Assembly: GCA_018224415.1 (NCBI GenBank) | Contig: JAGTUZ010000164.1 | Coordinates: 1-16,628 of the forward strand | Length of the DNA stretch: 16,628 nucleotides | Origin: Bacteroidota bacterium | GTDB lineage: Bacteria; Bacteroidota; Ignavibacteria; SZUA-365 | Direction of reading: 5' to 3' | Shown here: positions 1 to 7,137 of the stretch, piece after piece | How positions within the stretch are numbered: the first letter of the stretch is position 1 | How the letters are laid out: every line of letters starts with the position of its first letter | Program-made: the position numbers and the translations under genes | Notes under the pieces: generated by a model | What the model was told of the DNA's origin: nothing | Database searches by the model: none | What the model saw: the letters and a program-made list of their open reading frames with translations, nothing else

Positions 1-1932
1 ACGCGACAGCGCCACATGCGCCAGCCCGTTCGCATGCAGTGGGGATGGCGACACGCCTTCAATGGCGAAGTCCGTGATTGCGGAGGGCATGCGGGGGTGG
101 GGAGCGGCAAGCACCGCGTCCTCGAAATCGAGTTCCCAGAGTTCTCCGCTCTGCTGATTCCCGAAGAAGATCGAGCGGCTGTTCGTCGTGATGCAATCCC
201 AGGAATGGAAGCTCGCCGGATAGGGGACGAGGCGCAGTTCCAGATCCGATTCATGGATGAACAGAAACCCCTTCCGCGGCACCGCCAGACAGATGTGCCT
301 GGGTACGGAGAACAGGAGTTCAAACTCCGCATACGGGACGTAGACACCGGTCCAGGACTCCCCGTGATCGTCCGACACCCACAGACCGTAGGGTGTCTGC
401 GCGAACAGACGCGATTCCCCGAGCACGACGTGCTCGACAGGCGCGAGCAGGGAGAGGTTCAGCTCGATCCAGTTCCGTCCCGCGTCGGGGGAATGGAACC
501 ACCGATCTATCGGTCCGTTCTGTCGCGTCACCACCAGCCGCCTGTCGTCCCGCGCGAAGAAACCGCGCGTGCCTTGGTCGTCGAGAAAGCCGCTCTCGCG
601 CACCCATGTGTCGCCGAAATCGTCGGAATGCATGACGTACGCTGAATCCGGTGGTGTGTGCCTGGTGAGCGTCACCAATCGCGAGCCGTCGGTTACGAGC
701 TTGCCCGTTTTCCGCGGAAGCGTTTTGTGCCATTCCCAGTGCAGTCCGTCGTCGGTGGAACGCCACATCGTTGAGTCGTGGGAATCATAGAGAGTCCCGC
801 CGACGTCGATGATGTTGCTGAGGTACTGGTAGCGATGAAGCGGAACATTCCACCAGGTGTTCCCGCCGAAGCGCCTGCCCACGGTTGGCGTTTCACTCCC
901 TCGGACGAACAGGGAATACTTCGTCGCGATCGGCACCATGGTTCTCCACCTCGTGAGATATCGGAAGGACTGCAGACGCCAGTTCCGTTCGGTTTCGTCG
1001 AAGCGATACACGCTGCCCGATGCGATGGCGAGATGCACGCCATCGATGGCATGGAAGGAGGTGATGCCAGGGAGGGGACCCGCGACGTTCGTCCAGCCGC
1101 CCGTCGCGGACTCATACCGCACCGCACCCAACCATTCGCTCCACAGGTAGAGGCGTCCTTCCTGTGCTGCGATGCGGACGCTGTTGTTGACGGAAAATGG
1201 CAGGTCGAAGTAATCCCAGTACCGTCGGTCCTCGCTGCGGAGGAGGTAGGGCGCGGTGTCGCGAGGCACACCATAGAGCGCACCGTCATAGCGCGCCATG
1301 TCCGTGATGGGAATGGCCGCTGACGGTCGGTGCTTCGCCCAGCTCGCGCCGCGATCGCTGCTGAACCAGGTGGTGTTCCCACCGGTGATCCACAGCAGGC
1401 TGTCCTCCGCCAGCATCAGCGTGGGTTTGCGTTCCGGATGCGCGTAGGGTTGCGGATCGCGGCCGAACGCAAAGGAGTGGTAGAAGACCGTCGTGTCCGT
1501 TGTTCCGTCGAGAATGTGGACCTCCCCGCCGGAAGGGAAAACCGCCGTTCCCGTCACACGCGTCGCCCAGCGGAAGGCGCCCTCCATCAGGGACTTGCGG
1601 AACAGCCCACGGTCGGTGAGTACGTACATGTGCGTATTCGATGCCGCGATGTCCGTGACCTCGATGTCGAGCCAGTCCAGCGGTGAGCGATACGAACGCC
1701 AGTTCGCGCCGAGATCCGTGGAGAAAAGCAAGGGATCGGGGGAGCCGCTGCTGTAGCCCGGAATGCCGTACAGTGTGTCATCGAACACGAGCATCTTTTC
1801 GATGGGCGCAATGGTCGGGTCGAAGATCTGCGTGTACTGGGCGGAAAGGGGAAAGGGGGAAAGGAGAAAGGTGAAAAGGAGAACGGTGGAAAGGAGAATG
1901 GAGAAGTGTGGATGGTCATTCCATCTGTTCAT
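1..1932 (-). CDS. Secreted Asp-box (BNR-like) repeat protein with start of a T9SS sorting domain, 3' end cut by window
   Basis: An open frame of 644 codons runs from the ATG at 1932 to base 1 with no stop, so the gene continues outside the window. Residues 1-31 form a signal peptide (hydrophobic core FSILLSTVLLFTFLLSPFPL, then LSAQ). The body carries Asp-box motifs (S-x-D-x-G-x-x-W): STDLGANW at 71-78 and SSDRGASW at 191-198, then STDDGLHW, SDDFGDTW, SPDAGRNW and SDDHGESW, as in sialidase/sortilin-type beta-propellers. The last 20 or so residues (IEGVSPSPLHANGLAHVALS) match the beginning of a T9SS type A sorting domain, so about 65-70 residues are probably missing. The ATG lies 4 bases after the stop of the similar upstream gene, with a strong AGAGGTGA ribosome site inside that gene's end, so the two are very likely co-translated. 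Expected location is the cell surface or medium. The ligand is unknown, and no sialidase catalytic set is apparent. Confidence 0.88.
   Translation of the reverse strand, partial: MNRWNDHPHFSILLSTVLLFTFLLSPFPLSAQYTQIFDPTIAPIEKMLVFDDTLYGIPGYSSGSPDPLLFSTDLGANWRSYRSPLDWLDIEVTDIAASNTHMYVLTDRGLFRKSLMEGAFRWATRVTGTAVFPSGGEVHILDGTTDTTVFYHSFAFGRDPQPYAHPERKPTLMLAEDSLLWITGGNTTWFSSDRGASWAKHRPSAAIPITDMARYDGALYGVPRDTAPYLLRSEDRRYWDYFDLPFSVNNSVRIAAQEGRLYLWSEWLGAVRYESATGGWTNVAGPLPGITSFHAIDGVHLAIASGSVYRFDETERNWRLQSFRYLTRWRTMVPIATKYSLFVRGSETPTVGRRFGGNTWWNVPLHRYQYLSNIIDVGGTLYDSHDSTMWRSTDDGLHWEWHKTLPRKTGKLVTDGSRLVTLTRHTPPDSAYVMHSDDFGDTWVRESGFLDDQGTRGFFARDDRRLVVTRQNGPIDRWFHSPDAGRNWIELNLSLLAPVEHVVLGESRLFAQTPYGLWVSDDHGESWTGVYVPYAEFELLFSVPRHICLAVPRKGFLFIHESDLELRLVPYPASFHSWDCITTNSRSIFFGNQQSGELWELDFEDAVLAAPHPRMPSAITDFAIEGVSPSPLHANGLAHVALSR
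1843..1906. repeat. Purine-rich low-complexity tract encoding a signal-peptide core
   Basis: The plus strand is purine-only from 1843 to 1871 and nearly so to 1906, built from degenerate GGAAAGG-type units. On the minus strand it is a pyrimidine tract that encodes the hydrophobic core of the signal peptide of the gene starting at 1932. Several GG to GGGGG runs separated by AAA could allow a two-layer G-quadruplex or a triplex. Confidence 0.75.
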
Positions 1933-1936
1933 TTTC

Positions 1937-1944
1937 TCACCTCT
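1937..1944 (-). promoter_or_regulatory. Ribosome binding site overlapping upstream stop codon
   Basis: Read on the minus strand this is AGAGGTGA, and its last three bases are the TGA stop of the upstream secreted-protein gene. It lies 4 bases before the ATG at 1932. The arrangement fixes that start and indicates translational coupling of the two tandem genes. Confidence 0.8.
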
Positions 1945-4036
1945 CGATGACGATTGGGTGGAAGGTCGTCCGTTCTCCGCTGCAAAGCCGGAGCAGGTAG
2001 CAGCCGGGCGGGACGGCGGGGAGCGATGCCTGCACGGCGTGTTCCCCCTGTTCAATGTGCCCGATGTACAGTCGCGCGCGCCTTCGTCCCAGCAGGTCGA
2101 TGAGATCCAGCTCCGCTGTCCCGGCCTGGTCGATCTGTACATGGACGGTACCGCGTTCGCGCAGTGGATGGGGTGCGGCACCGAGGATGGTTAGTCCCAT
2201 CGGTGTGACCGGTGCTGGTGAGACATCAAGAATGTCCTGCAGACGCAAACGGAAGATGGTGGCAGTGCCTGGTGTAAGGAACACACAGGAGGTTGATGCG
2301 GCGAACGATGGAGTATAGGGATACCCAACCAGCAGCTCCGGCAGCGGCACACTGCGCACTTCGCCGTCCGTGTCATGGATGAAATACAGCGAATCATGGC
2401 CGACGATGCAGAGATGCTCATTCCATCTGCCGACGATACGTGCCTCAGGCAGGCGTTCGGTGAGCCGCGTGTCGCGCATGCGCCCGTCCGGCAGTCGCTG
2501 CCAGATGCCGGAGGCGGATTGCAGGAAGAGGCTGTTCTCCGTCAGCGTCGCGGCAAGCAGGGAATCATTCGCAGGCGTCTGTAGCGTGTCCCAGTTCCGT
2601 CCTTCGTCTGAAGAGAACACTGAATGCGGCCAGGAATGGAAGAGGATATCGCCACGACGATTGAGGGACAGTTCTCGGGGAGCACTGCTGGCGACGGGAA
2701 GCGTCAGCAGTTCGTTCCAATGTGCACCATCATCATTGGAGAGGCGGAGGGTATAGATAATGCCGGGGGGGAGGTACCTGGACGATCCGAGCAGAATCAG
2801 ACTCTCGTTTGTCCCGAGCTCGTGGCTTCCCGGCGGAATAGAGTCGAGAAAGACCCAATGTTTGCCGTCGTCGGAGGAAGTTTCGAGCCAGGAAGAGTCC
2901 TTCGGCAACCGTCCTTGCTGCACGCGGATCAGGCGGCCATCCGGACGCGCCGCCATCGTCCAGCTTGCCTCACCTTGCGCCAACCAGCTGTCTCCTTCGT
3001 CGGGAGAGAAGCGGTTCAAGTCGCCGGCGAGGTAGCGGCCGAACGCGACGAAGGAGATGCCGTACTTCGTCCAATGCGAGAATTCCACCTGCCGCCAATG
3101 CCTCGGGGAGGATTCGTAGCGGTAGCACCCACTCGCATTGTTCGCCAGCAGACAGGCGGGACCCGGAAACAGGGATGTCAGGTTGGCGTTTCCCTCGGAC
3201 AGGACTTCCCAGGAAACACCTTCGTCCGTACTGCGAAACGCTCCCTCGACGGTGTGGATCAACAGTTGCCCGTCTGTCGAGGCCAGGGCTGTGACGCCGG
3301 GGGAATAATGACGGTCGGAATCGCCGACGGGGAGGTCCGGCATCTGCTGCCAGCTCTGTCCCCGGTCAGTCGAACGGCGCAGGCCCTGCACTTTCGGCGA
3401 GGATGCATACAACGCGCCGCGATGCAACGTATAGGTCTCCTTGCCGGAGGAGTCATACCATCCGAAAGGATAGGCACATGCCGTCCAACTCGCGCCACCG
3501 TCGTCGCTGCGTCGCAGGCTGTCGCGGTCGAACAGTGCGAAGAGCGATGTGCCGTCGTGGAAGAGCAGCGCACGGAAGGGGCCATGGTGCAGATGTTCGA
3601 AATGCGTACCGCCATCGGTCGAGCGGTACAGGTCCTCGCGGGTGTGCATGAAAAGCGTGTCGCCGATGCAGAGCAGGTCCTGCGCGGGAAGGATATCGGC
3701 ATTGCGGAGATGAAAATCCTCATTTCCCCGGTCGCGGGCGAACAGTCCTTTATTTCCCGTTGCCATGTACAGCCGCGTGCCGTCGTAGGCGAACACAGGT
3801 CCGAAACGCGCGTCGCTGGCAAGCGCCCGCCAGTGCTGCCCGTCTCCCCCCGCGACGTGGATGACCCCGTCGCACCAGGCGATAATCGAATCGCCGAAGG
3901 CGGTCAGGCCCGAGGCCGAAACCGGAGCGGGATAGACCTCTTCCCAGTCCGATTGCGCGGTGAGGGGGCTTACGAGTACGAGAACGAGTACGAGTACGAG
4001 AACGGGAAGAGAGGAGAGTCGAACGATAAACCGCAT
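1937..4036 (-). CDS. Secreted Asp-box (BNR/sortilin-like) repeat protein with T9SS type A sorting domain
   Basis: A 699-residue secreted protein. The start at 4036 is preferred over an upstream ATG at 4075 because the signal peptide then begins MRFIVRLSSL and GGAG lies 6 bases upstream. The signal core is an (LV)n stretch at residues 11-22, followed by SPLTAQ. Eight Asp-box motifs follow: STDGGTHF, SDDGGASW, STDRGQSW, STDEGVSW, SPDEGDSW, SSDDGKHW, SNDDGAHW and SSDEGRNW. These are typical of beta-propellers in sortilin/photosystem-stability-factor-like surface proteins. Residues 615-699 form a sorting domain (APHPL near its start, then LLGRRRA, then PPGCYLLRL) that directs export and surface attachment by the type IX secretion system. 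The downstream gene is a tandem relative of the same architecture and nearly the same length. I see no promoter in the 120 bp upstream, so it may be read through from the Trm112 gene. The ligand or substrate is unknown. Confidence 0.9.
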   Translation of the reverse strand: MRFIVRLSSLPVLVLVLVLVLVSPLTAQSDWEEVYPAPVSASGLTAFGDSIIAWCDGVIHVAGGDGQHWRALASDARFGPVFAYDGTRLYMATGNKGLFARDRGNEDFHLRNADILPAQDLLCIGDTLFMHTREDLYRSTDGGTHFEHLHHGPFRALLFHDGTSLFALFDRDSLRRSDDGGASWTACAYPFGWYDSSGKETYTLHRGALYASSPKVQGLRRSTDRGQSWQQMPDLPVGDSDRHYSPGVTALASTDGQLLIHTVEGAFRSTDEGVSWEVLSEGNANLTSLFPGPACLLANNASGCYRYESSPRHWRQVEFSHWTKYGISFVAFGRYLAGDLNRFSPDEGDSWLAQGEASWTMAARPDGRLIRVQQGRLPKDSSWLETSSDDGKHWVFLDSIPPGSHELGTNESLILLGSSRYLPPGIIYTLRLSNDDGAHWNELLTLPVASSAPRELSLNRRGDILFHSWPHSVFSSDEGRNWDTLQTPANDSLLAATLTENSLFLQSASGIWQRLPDGRMRDTRLTERLPEARIVGRWNEHLCIVGHDSLYFIHDTDGEVRSVPLPELLVGYPYTPSFAASTSCVFLTPGTATIFRLRLQDILDVSPAPVTPMGLTILGAAPHPLRERGTVHVQIDQAGTAELDLIDLLGRRRARLYIGHIEQGEHAVQASLPAVPPGCYLLRLCSGERTTFHPIVIER
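3971..4006. repeat. Hexanucleotide tandem repeat (6 units) inside a signal peptide
   Basis: Six consecutive 6-bp units on the plus strand: four copies of TACGAG, one AACGAG and one AACGGG. On the minus strand they encode the P-V-(L-V)x5 hydrophobic core of the secreted protein's signal peptide. Because the unit is six bases, gain or loss of a copy stays in frame and changes the core by one Leu-Val pair. Confidence 0.9.
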
Positions 4037-4156
4037 GCTCGCTCCAATGCAGAGTGTTTCACCACCAGTCGACACGTCAGCGGTGCGATCGTTCCCCCGA
4101 CAGGAACAGAGAGGAGGATGCGAACAGCCTCCCGCAGTGGAGTCAGGAGGGCCGGG

Positions 4157-4354
4157 CTACTGTCCGCACTTCAGCTCGTCGGGGGAGTTGACACCCGCGG
4201 GCAGTTCGGCTTCCTCGACGAGCATGATGGGAATGTCGTCTTCGATGCGGTATTTTGCGCCGCAGCTGGTGCAGACGAGGACGTTGTCTTCGAGGCGGAG
4301 GTCGGACTTGCCGACGGGACAGACGAGAATGTCGAGAAGGTCCTTGCTGATCAT
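4157..4354 (-). CDS. Trm112/UPF0434 family small zinc-ribbon-like protein
   Basis: A 65-residue protein beginning MISKDLLDILVCPVGKSDL, the hallmark opening of the Trm112p/UPF0434 (YcaR) family. Trm112 proteins in eukaryotes and archaea activate methyltransferases; the bacterial members are not well characterised. Cysteines are at 12, 28, 31 and 63. The usual second Cys of the first CPxC pair is Gly15, which is common in bacterial members. The IEDDIPIML stretch at 38-45 matches the conserved end of the domain. The start at 4354 is chosen over the longer frame (ATG 4441) because AAGGA lies a few bases upstream and the family begins here; the longer version would also run through the dnaK terminator. 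It lies between dnaK and the two secreted-protein genes, with its own candidate promoter. Confidence 0.88.
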   Translation of the reverse strand: MISKDLLDILVCPVGKSDLRLEDNVLVCTSCGAKYRIEDDIPIMLVEEAELPAGVNSPDELKCGQ

Positions 4355-4380
4355 GTCATTCCTTGACGTGTTGAAAAAAA

Positions 4381-4411
4381 GAAAAGTAGGACGAGGAGGG
4401 CGAAAAAACAA
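4381..4411 (-). promoter_or_regulatory. Candidate Bacteroidota-type promoter for the Trm112-family gene
   Basis: On the minus strand, TTG (4411-4409) is followed by 20 bases and then TACTTTTC (4388-4381). The known Bacteroidota primary-sigma consensus is TTG, 19-21 bases, TAnnTTTG, so only the last base of the -7 box differs. It gives a leader of about 20 bases before the ATG at 4354. The TTG is part of the T-rich tail of the preceding dnaK terminator. Confidence 0.5.
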
Positions 4412-4439
4412 TCGCGCGGCGGACCGGAGTCCGCCGCGC
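4402..4439 (-). terminator. Intrinsic terminator of the hsp20-dnaK unit
   Basis: A perfect 11-bp GC-rich stem (GCGCGGCGGAC at 4414-4424, its complement at 4429-4439) with a four-base loop. On the minus strand it is followed by GATTGTTTTTT. It lies about 80 bases past the dnaK stop. The U-run is on the minus-strand side only, which makes it directional for dnaK. Confidence 0.87.
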
Positions 4440-4470
4440 AACTGTGTCTTGCAGGAAAGGAAAAATCAGA

Positions 4471-4516
4471 TCCGCTTCACGGAACATCCGTCGGGCGGAA
4501 TATCCGCTTCGCGGAT
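4471..4516. repeat. Cluster of short TCCG/CGGA inverted repeats just after dnaK
   Basis: Four small hairpin modules lie in 46 bases directly after the dnaK stop. The best are GCGGA-ATA-TCCGC (4495-4507) and ATCCGC-TTC-GCGGAT (4502-4516). They share the 4502-4507 arm, so they exclude each other. TCCG-CTTCA-CGGA (4471-4483) is a third. None has a T-run, so they look like 3'-end RNA structure rather than terminators. Confidence 0.5.
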
Positions 4517-6448
4517 TTACTTCTTGTCGTCGTCGACCACTTCGTAATCGGCGTCGGTGGCGCCGGGCTCGGAAGCGTCGCCACCCTGCGAACCGCCGTC
4601 GCCTCCGGGAGCGCCCTGCGGTCCCGACTGGGCGTCGCCGGCCTGCGAGGCGTTCTGGTACATCTTTGTTGATGCCTCGTTCCAGGTCTTGTTGAGCTGC
4701 TCCATGGACGCCTTGATGTCGACGGAGACGCCAGACTTGATGGCCTCCTCGAGCTTTTTCGCATCGGCCTCGAGACGCTCCTTCGTTGGCGCGTCGAGCT
4801 GCTCCTTGAATTCCTCGAGCTGCTTGCGTGTCTGGAAGAGCAGATTGTCGGCCTGGTTGCGCGTGTCGATTTCTTCCTTGCGCTTCTTGTCATCGGCCGC
4901 GTGTTCCTGCGCGTCGCGTTTCATTTTCTGCACTTCGTCGTCGGAGAGTCCGCTCGACGATGTGATGCGGATGCTTTGCTCCTTGCTCGTGGCCTTGTCC
5001 TTCGCGGCGACGTGCAGAATGCCGTTGGCGTCGATGTCGAAGGTCACCTCCACCTGGGGCACGCCGCGCGGTGCAGGGGGAATGCCATCGAGATGGAAGC
5101 GTCCGAGCGTGCGGTTGCCGGCTGCCATCGGACGCTCGCCCTGGAGGATATGGATCTCCACCGAGGTCTGGCTGTCCGAAGCGGTCGAGAACACCTCGCT
5201 TTTTTTCGTGGGGATCGTTGTGTTGGCCGGAATCAGCGTGGTCATCACGCCGCCCAGCGTCTCGATGCCCAGCGAGAGCGGAGTGACGTCGAGAAGCAGC
5301 ACGTCACTGACGTCGCCGGCGAGTACGCCACCCTGAATGGCCGCGCCCACGGCAACAACCTCGTCGGCGTTGACGCCCTTGTGCGCTTCCTTGCCGAAAA
5401 GATCCTTGACGGTCTGCTGCACACGCGGAATGCGTGTCGAACCACCCACGAGAATGACTTCGTCGATTTCACTCGGCGTCAGGCCTGCGTCCTTGAGAGC
5501 GGTCTTGCAGGGTTCGACGGTGCGGCGGATCAGATCGTCGACCAGTTGTTCGAACTTGGTCCGCGAGATCGTGGTGTTGAGATGTTTCGGTCCCTCCGCC
5601 GTGGCGGTGATGAACGGCAGGTTCACTTCCGTCTGCATGAGTGTGGACAGTTCCATCTTGGCCTTTTCCGACGCCTCGCGCAGGCGCTGCAAGGCCATGG
5701 GATCCTTGCGCAGATCCACGCCTTCGGCTTTCTGGAATTCATCGGCCAGGAAATCGATCAAACGGTAATCGAAGTCGTCGCCGCCGAGGTGGGTGTCACC
5801 GTTGGTGGACTTGACTTCGAACACGCCGTCGCCGAGTTCGAGGATGGAAATGTCGAACGTTCCACCGCCAAGATCATACACGGCGATTTTCTGCTGTGCG
5901 CCTTTTTTGTCGAGTCCGTACGCCAGTGCCGCCGCCGTTGGTTCGTTGATGATGCGGCGAACGGTGAGTCCCGCGATTTCGCCGGCATCCTTTGTCGCCT
6001 GGCGCTGTGCGTCGTTGAAGTATGCCGGAACGGTAATCACTGCTTCGGTGATCTTCTCGCCGAGATAATCCTCCGCGGATTTTTTCAGGGCCTGCAGCAC
6101 CATCGCACTGATCTCGGGTGGAGAGTAGATGCGGTCGTCGATCTGCACGCGTGCCGAGGCGTTCTCGCCGCTGATGACCTGGTACGGCACTTCCGCGATC
6201 TCGTTGGACACTTCGTCGAAGCGGCGTCCCATAAAGCGCTTGATTGAATACACAGTGTTCTGCGGATTGGTCACCGCCTGCCGCTTGGCTGCGTTTCCAA
6301 CGACACGCTCGCCGTCCTTCTTGAAGCCGATCATGGAGGGCGTCGTGCGTCCCCCATCGGAATTCGGTATGACGGTCGGCGTGCTTCCTTCCATGACCGC
6401 GACCACCGAGTTGGTGGTGCCCAGGTCAATGCCGATAATTTTACCCAT
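4517..6448 (-). CDS. dnaK: Molecular chaperone DnaK (Hsp70)
   Basis: A full-length 643-residue Hsp70 (family about 640). It binds unfolded polypeptides in an ATP-controlled cycle in the cytoplasm, with DnaJ and GrpE as partners; neither is in this window. The nucleotide-binding domain is residues 1-384, with IDLGTTNS at 7-14, NEPTAAALAYG at 168-178, YDLGGGTFD at 191-199 and VGGSTRIP at 334-341. The interdomain linker is VLLLDV at 383-388. The beta substrate-binding domain spans roughly 390-505 and the helical lid 506-603, followed by a Gly/Gln/Ser-rich tail ending in YEVVDDDKK, like the EEV-type DnaK C-terminus. The start is supported by AAGGAG 10 bases upstream. It follows hsp20 after 67 bp without a terminator, so co-transcription is likely, and it ends at a strong terminator. 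Confidence 0.99.
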   Translation of the reverse strand: MGKIIGIDLGTTNSVVAVMEGSTPTVIPNSDGGRTTPSMIGFKKDGERVVGNAAKRQAVTNPQNTVYSIKRFMGRRFDEVSNEIAEVPYQVISGENASARVQIDDRIYSPPEISAMVLQALKKSAEDYLGEKITEAVITVPAYFNDAQRQATKDAGEIAGLTVRRIINEPTAAALAYGLDKKGAQQKIAVYDLGGGTFDISILELGDGVFEVKSTNGDTHLGGDDFDYRLIDFLADEFQKAEGVDLRKDPMALQRLREASEKAKMELSTLMQTEVNLPFITATAEGPKHLNTTISRTKFEQLVDDLIRRTVEPCKTALKDAGLTPSEIDEVILVGGSTRIPRVQQTVKDLFGKEAHKGVNADEVVAVGAAIQGGVLAGDVSDVLLLDVTPLSLGIETLGGVMTTLIPANTTIPTKKSEVFSTASDSQTSVEIHILQGERPMAAGNRTLGRFHLDGIPPAPRGVPQVEVTFDIDANGILHVAAKDKATSKEQSIRITSSSGLSDDEVQKMKRDAQEHAADDKKRKEEIDTRNQADNLLFQTRKQLEEFKEQLDAPTKERLEADAKKLEEAIKSGVSVDIKASMEQLNKTWNEASTKMYQNASQAGDAQSGPQGAPGGDGGSQGGDASEPGATDADYEVVDDDKK

Positions 6449-6515
6449 TTGGTTGTGTCTCCTTGATTCAGAAATTCTATCGTTACGTTTTCAAGTGTCG
6501 TAGCGTCCGCCGTCG

Positions 6516-6953
6516 TCAGCTGATGTCGATGTTGATTTCGCGATCCTGCGGCGCACTCTTCTTGCCGATCGTGACCGTGAGGATGCCATCGGCCATCGCA
6601 GCCGAAATATTCGAAGGGTCAATGTCCTTCGGCAGGGGAATCTCGCGCTGGAACTCTCCGAAGGAGCGCTCCATCCGGTGAAGCGTCACGCCATCGGTCT
6701 GCTCGGGAGCGGCCTTGTTTCCGCGCAACGTGAGTACGCCGTTCGCGATCGAAAGCGAAATGGAATTCTTGCTCATGCCCGGCAGTTCGGTCAGTACACG
6801 AACGGAGTTTTCGTCGCTGTAGACGTCCACGCGCGGTTCGAATCCCTTGCCGAATTCGAAACTGAAGGTCTCGGGGAATTCATTGGCGATCTGTCGCATA
6901 CGCTGGGAAAGATTTTCCAGCTCTTTCATCGGGTCGAATTTGTAATGAGGCAT
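6516..6953 (-). CDS. Small heat-shock protein, Hsp20/alpha-crystallin family
   Basis: A 145-residue ATP-independent holdase that keeps denatured proteins in a foldable state, presumably handing them to DnaK encoded next door. The N-terminal arm is residues 1-37. The alpha-crystallin domain is about 38-133, with ELPGM at 56-60, ERSFGEFQREIPLP at 95-108 and the signature A-x-x-x-D-G-I-L-T-V at 118-127. The C-terminal tail contains the I-x-I-type anchor (INIDI, 140-144) used for oligomer assembly. The start at 6953 has AGGAG at a 6-base spacing. It is the first gene of the chaperone unit. Neither a CIRCE element nor a clear sigma-32 promoter is visible upstream; a hairpin over the start codon is a possible alternative control. 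Confidence 0.96.
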   Translation of the reverse strand: MPHYKFDPMKELENLSQRMRQIANEFPETFSFEFGKGFEPRVDVYSDENSVRVLTELPGMSKNSISLSIANGVLTLRGNKAAPEQTDGVTLHRMERSFGEFQREIPLPKDIDPSNISAAMADGILTVTIGKKSAPQDREINIDIS

Positions 6954-6962
6954 GACATGCTC
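6947..6962 (-). promoter_or_regulatory. Hairpin over the hsp20 ribosome site and start codon (possible RNA thermometer)
   Basis: The minus-strand RNA GAGCAUGUCAUGCCUC can fold into six base pairs with one bulged C and a GUC loop. The AUG is fully paired, and three of the four GGAG bases are paired. A weak stem that masks the start is the general design of heat-sensing leaders known for small heat-shock genes. Function here is inferred only; a stem this short can occur by chance. Confidence 0.3.
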
Positions 6963-6978
6963 CTGTTAGTGAATGCTT

Positions 6979-7006
6979 TGTATAAATGTGGCAAATACCG
7001 TACCAA
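6979..7006 (-). promoter_or_regulatory. Weak promoter candidate for hsp20-dnaK
   Basis: On the minus strand, TTGGTA (7006-7001) is followed by 16 bases and TATACA (6984-6979), a 4/6 + 4/6 match to the general -35/-10 pattern. It does not match the Bacteroidota -7 box. No CIRCE repeat is present nearby. It is kept only as the best available candidate in the leader. Confidence 0.25.
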
Positions 7007-7137
7007 GAATGCGTGGAGGGTTGCCAAAGGGTCAGTGAAATAAACATCGAACTTGTTGGCAGACAGTTCTGACATTATGGCGGAAACACTGACTGACATA
7101 TCGGCAGGGCAAATTTTTTTCCGGGGGTGGTGTCCTT

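Noticed and set aside
16..645. 209-codon plus-strand open frame at the left edge
   Set aside because: It lies opposite the continuous minus-strand Asp-box gene and shows no domain of its own.
4037..4075. Upstream ATG at 4075 as the start of the secreted protein
   Set aside because: It would place 13 polar residues before the signal peptide, while ATG 4036 has a good GGAG site and a standard n-region.
2624..4366. 580-codon open frame on the plus strand opposite the secreted protein and the Trm112-family gene
   Set aside because: The minus strand has recognisable domains, signal peptides and ribosome sites. The plus frame has no recognisable motif, crosses two genes and arises from GC-rich codon bias.
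4901..6247. 448-codon plus-strand open frame opposite dnaK
   Set aside because: Well-known type of antisense shadow of dnaK; no independent motif or ribosome site.
6954..7100. CIRCE (HrcA operator) or tRNA in the hsp20 leader
   Set aside because: No TTAGCACTC-N9-GAGTGCTAA-like repeat and no cloverleaf could be found.
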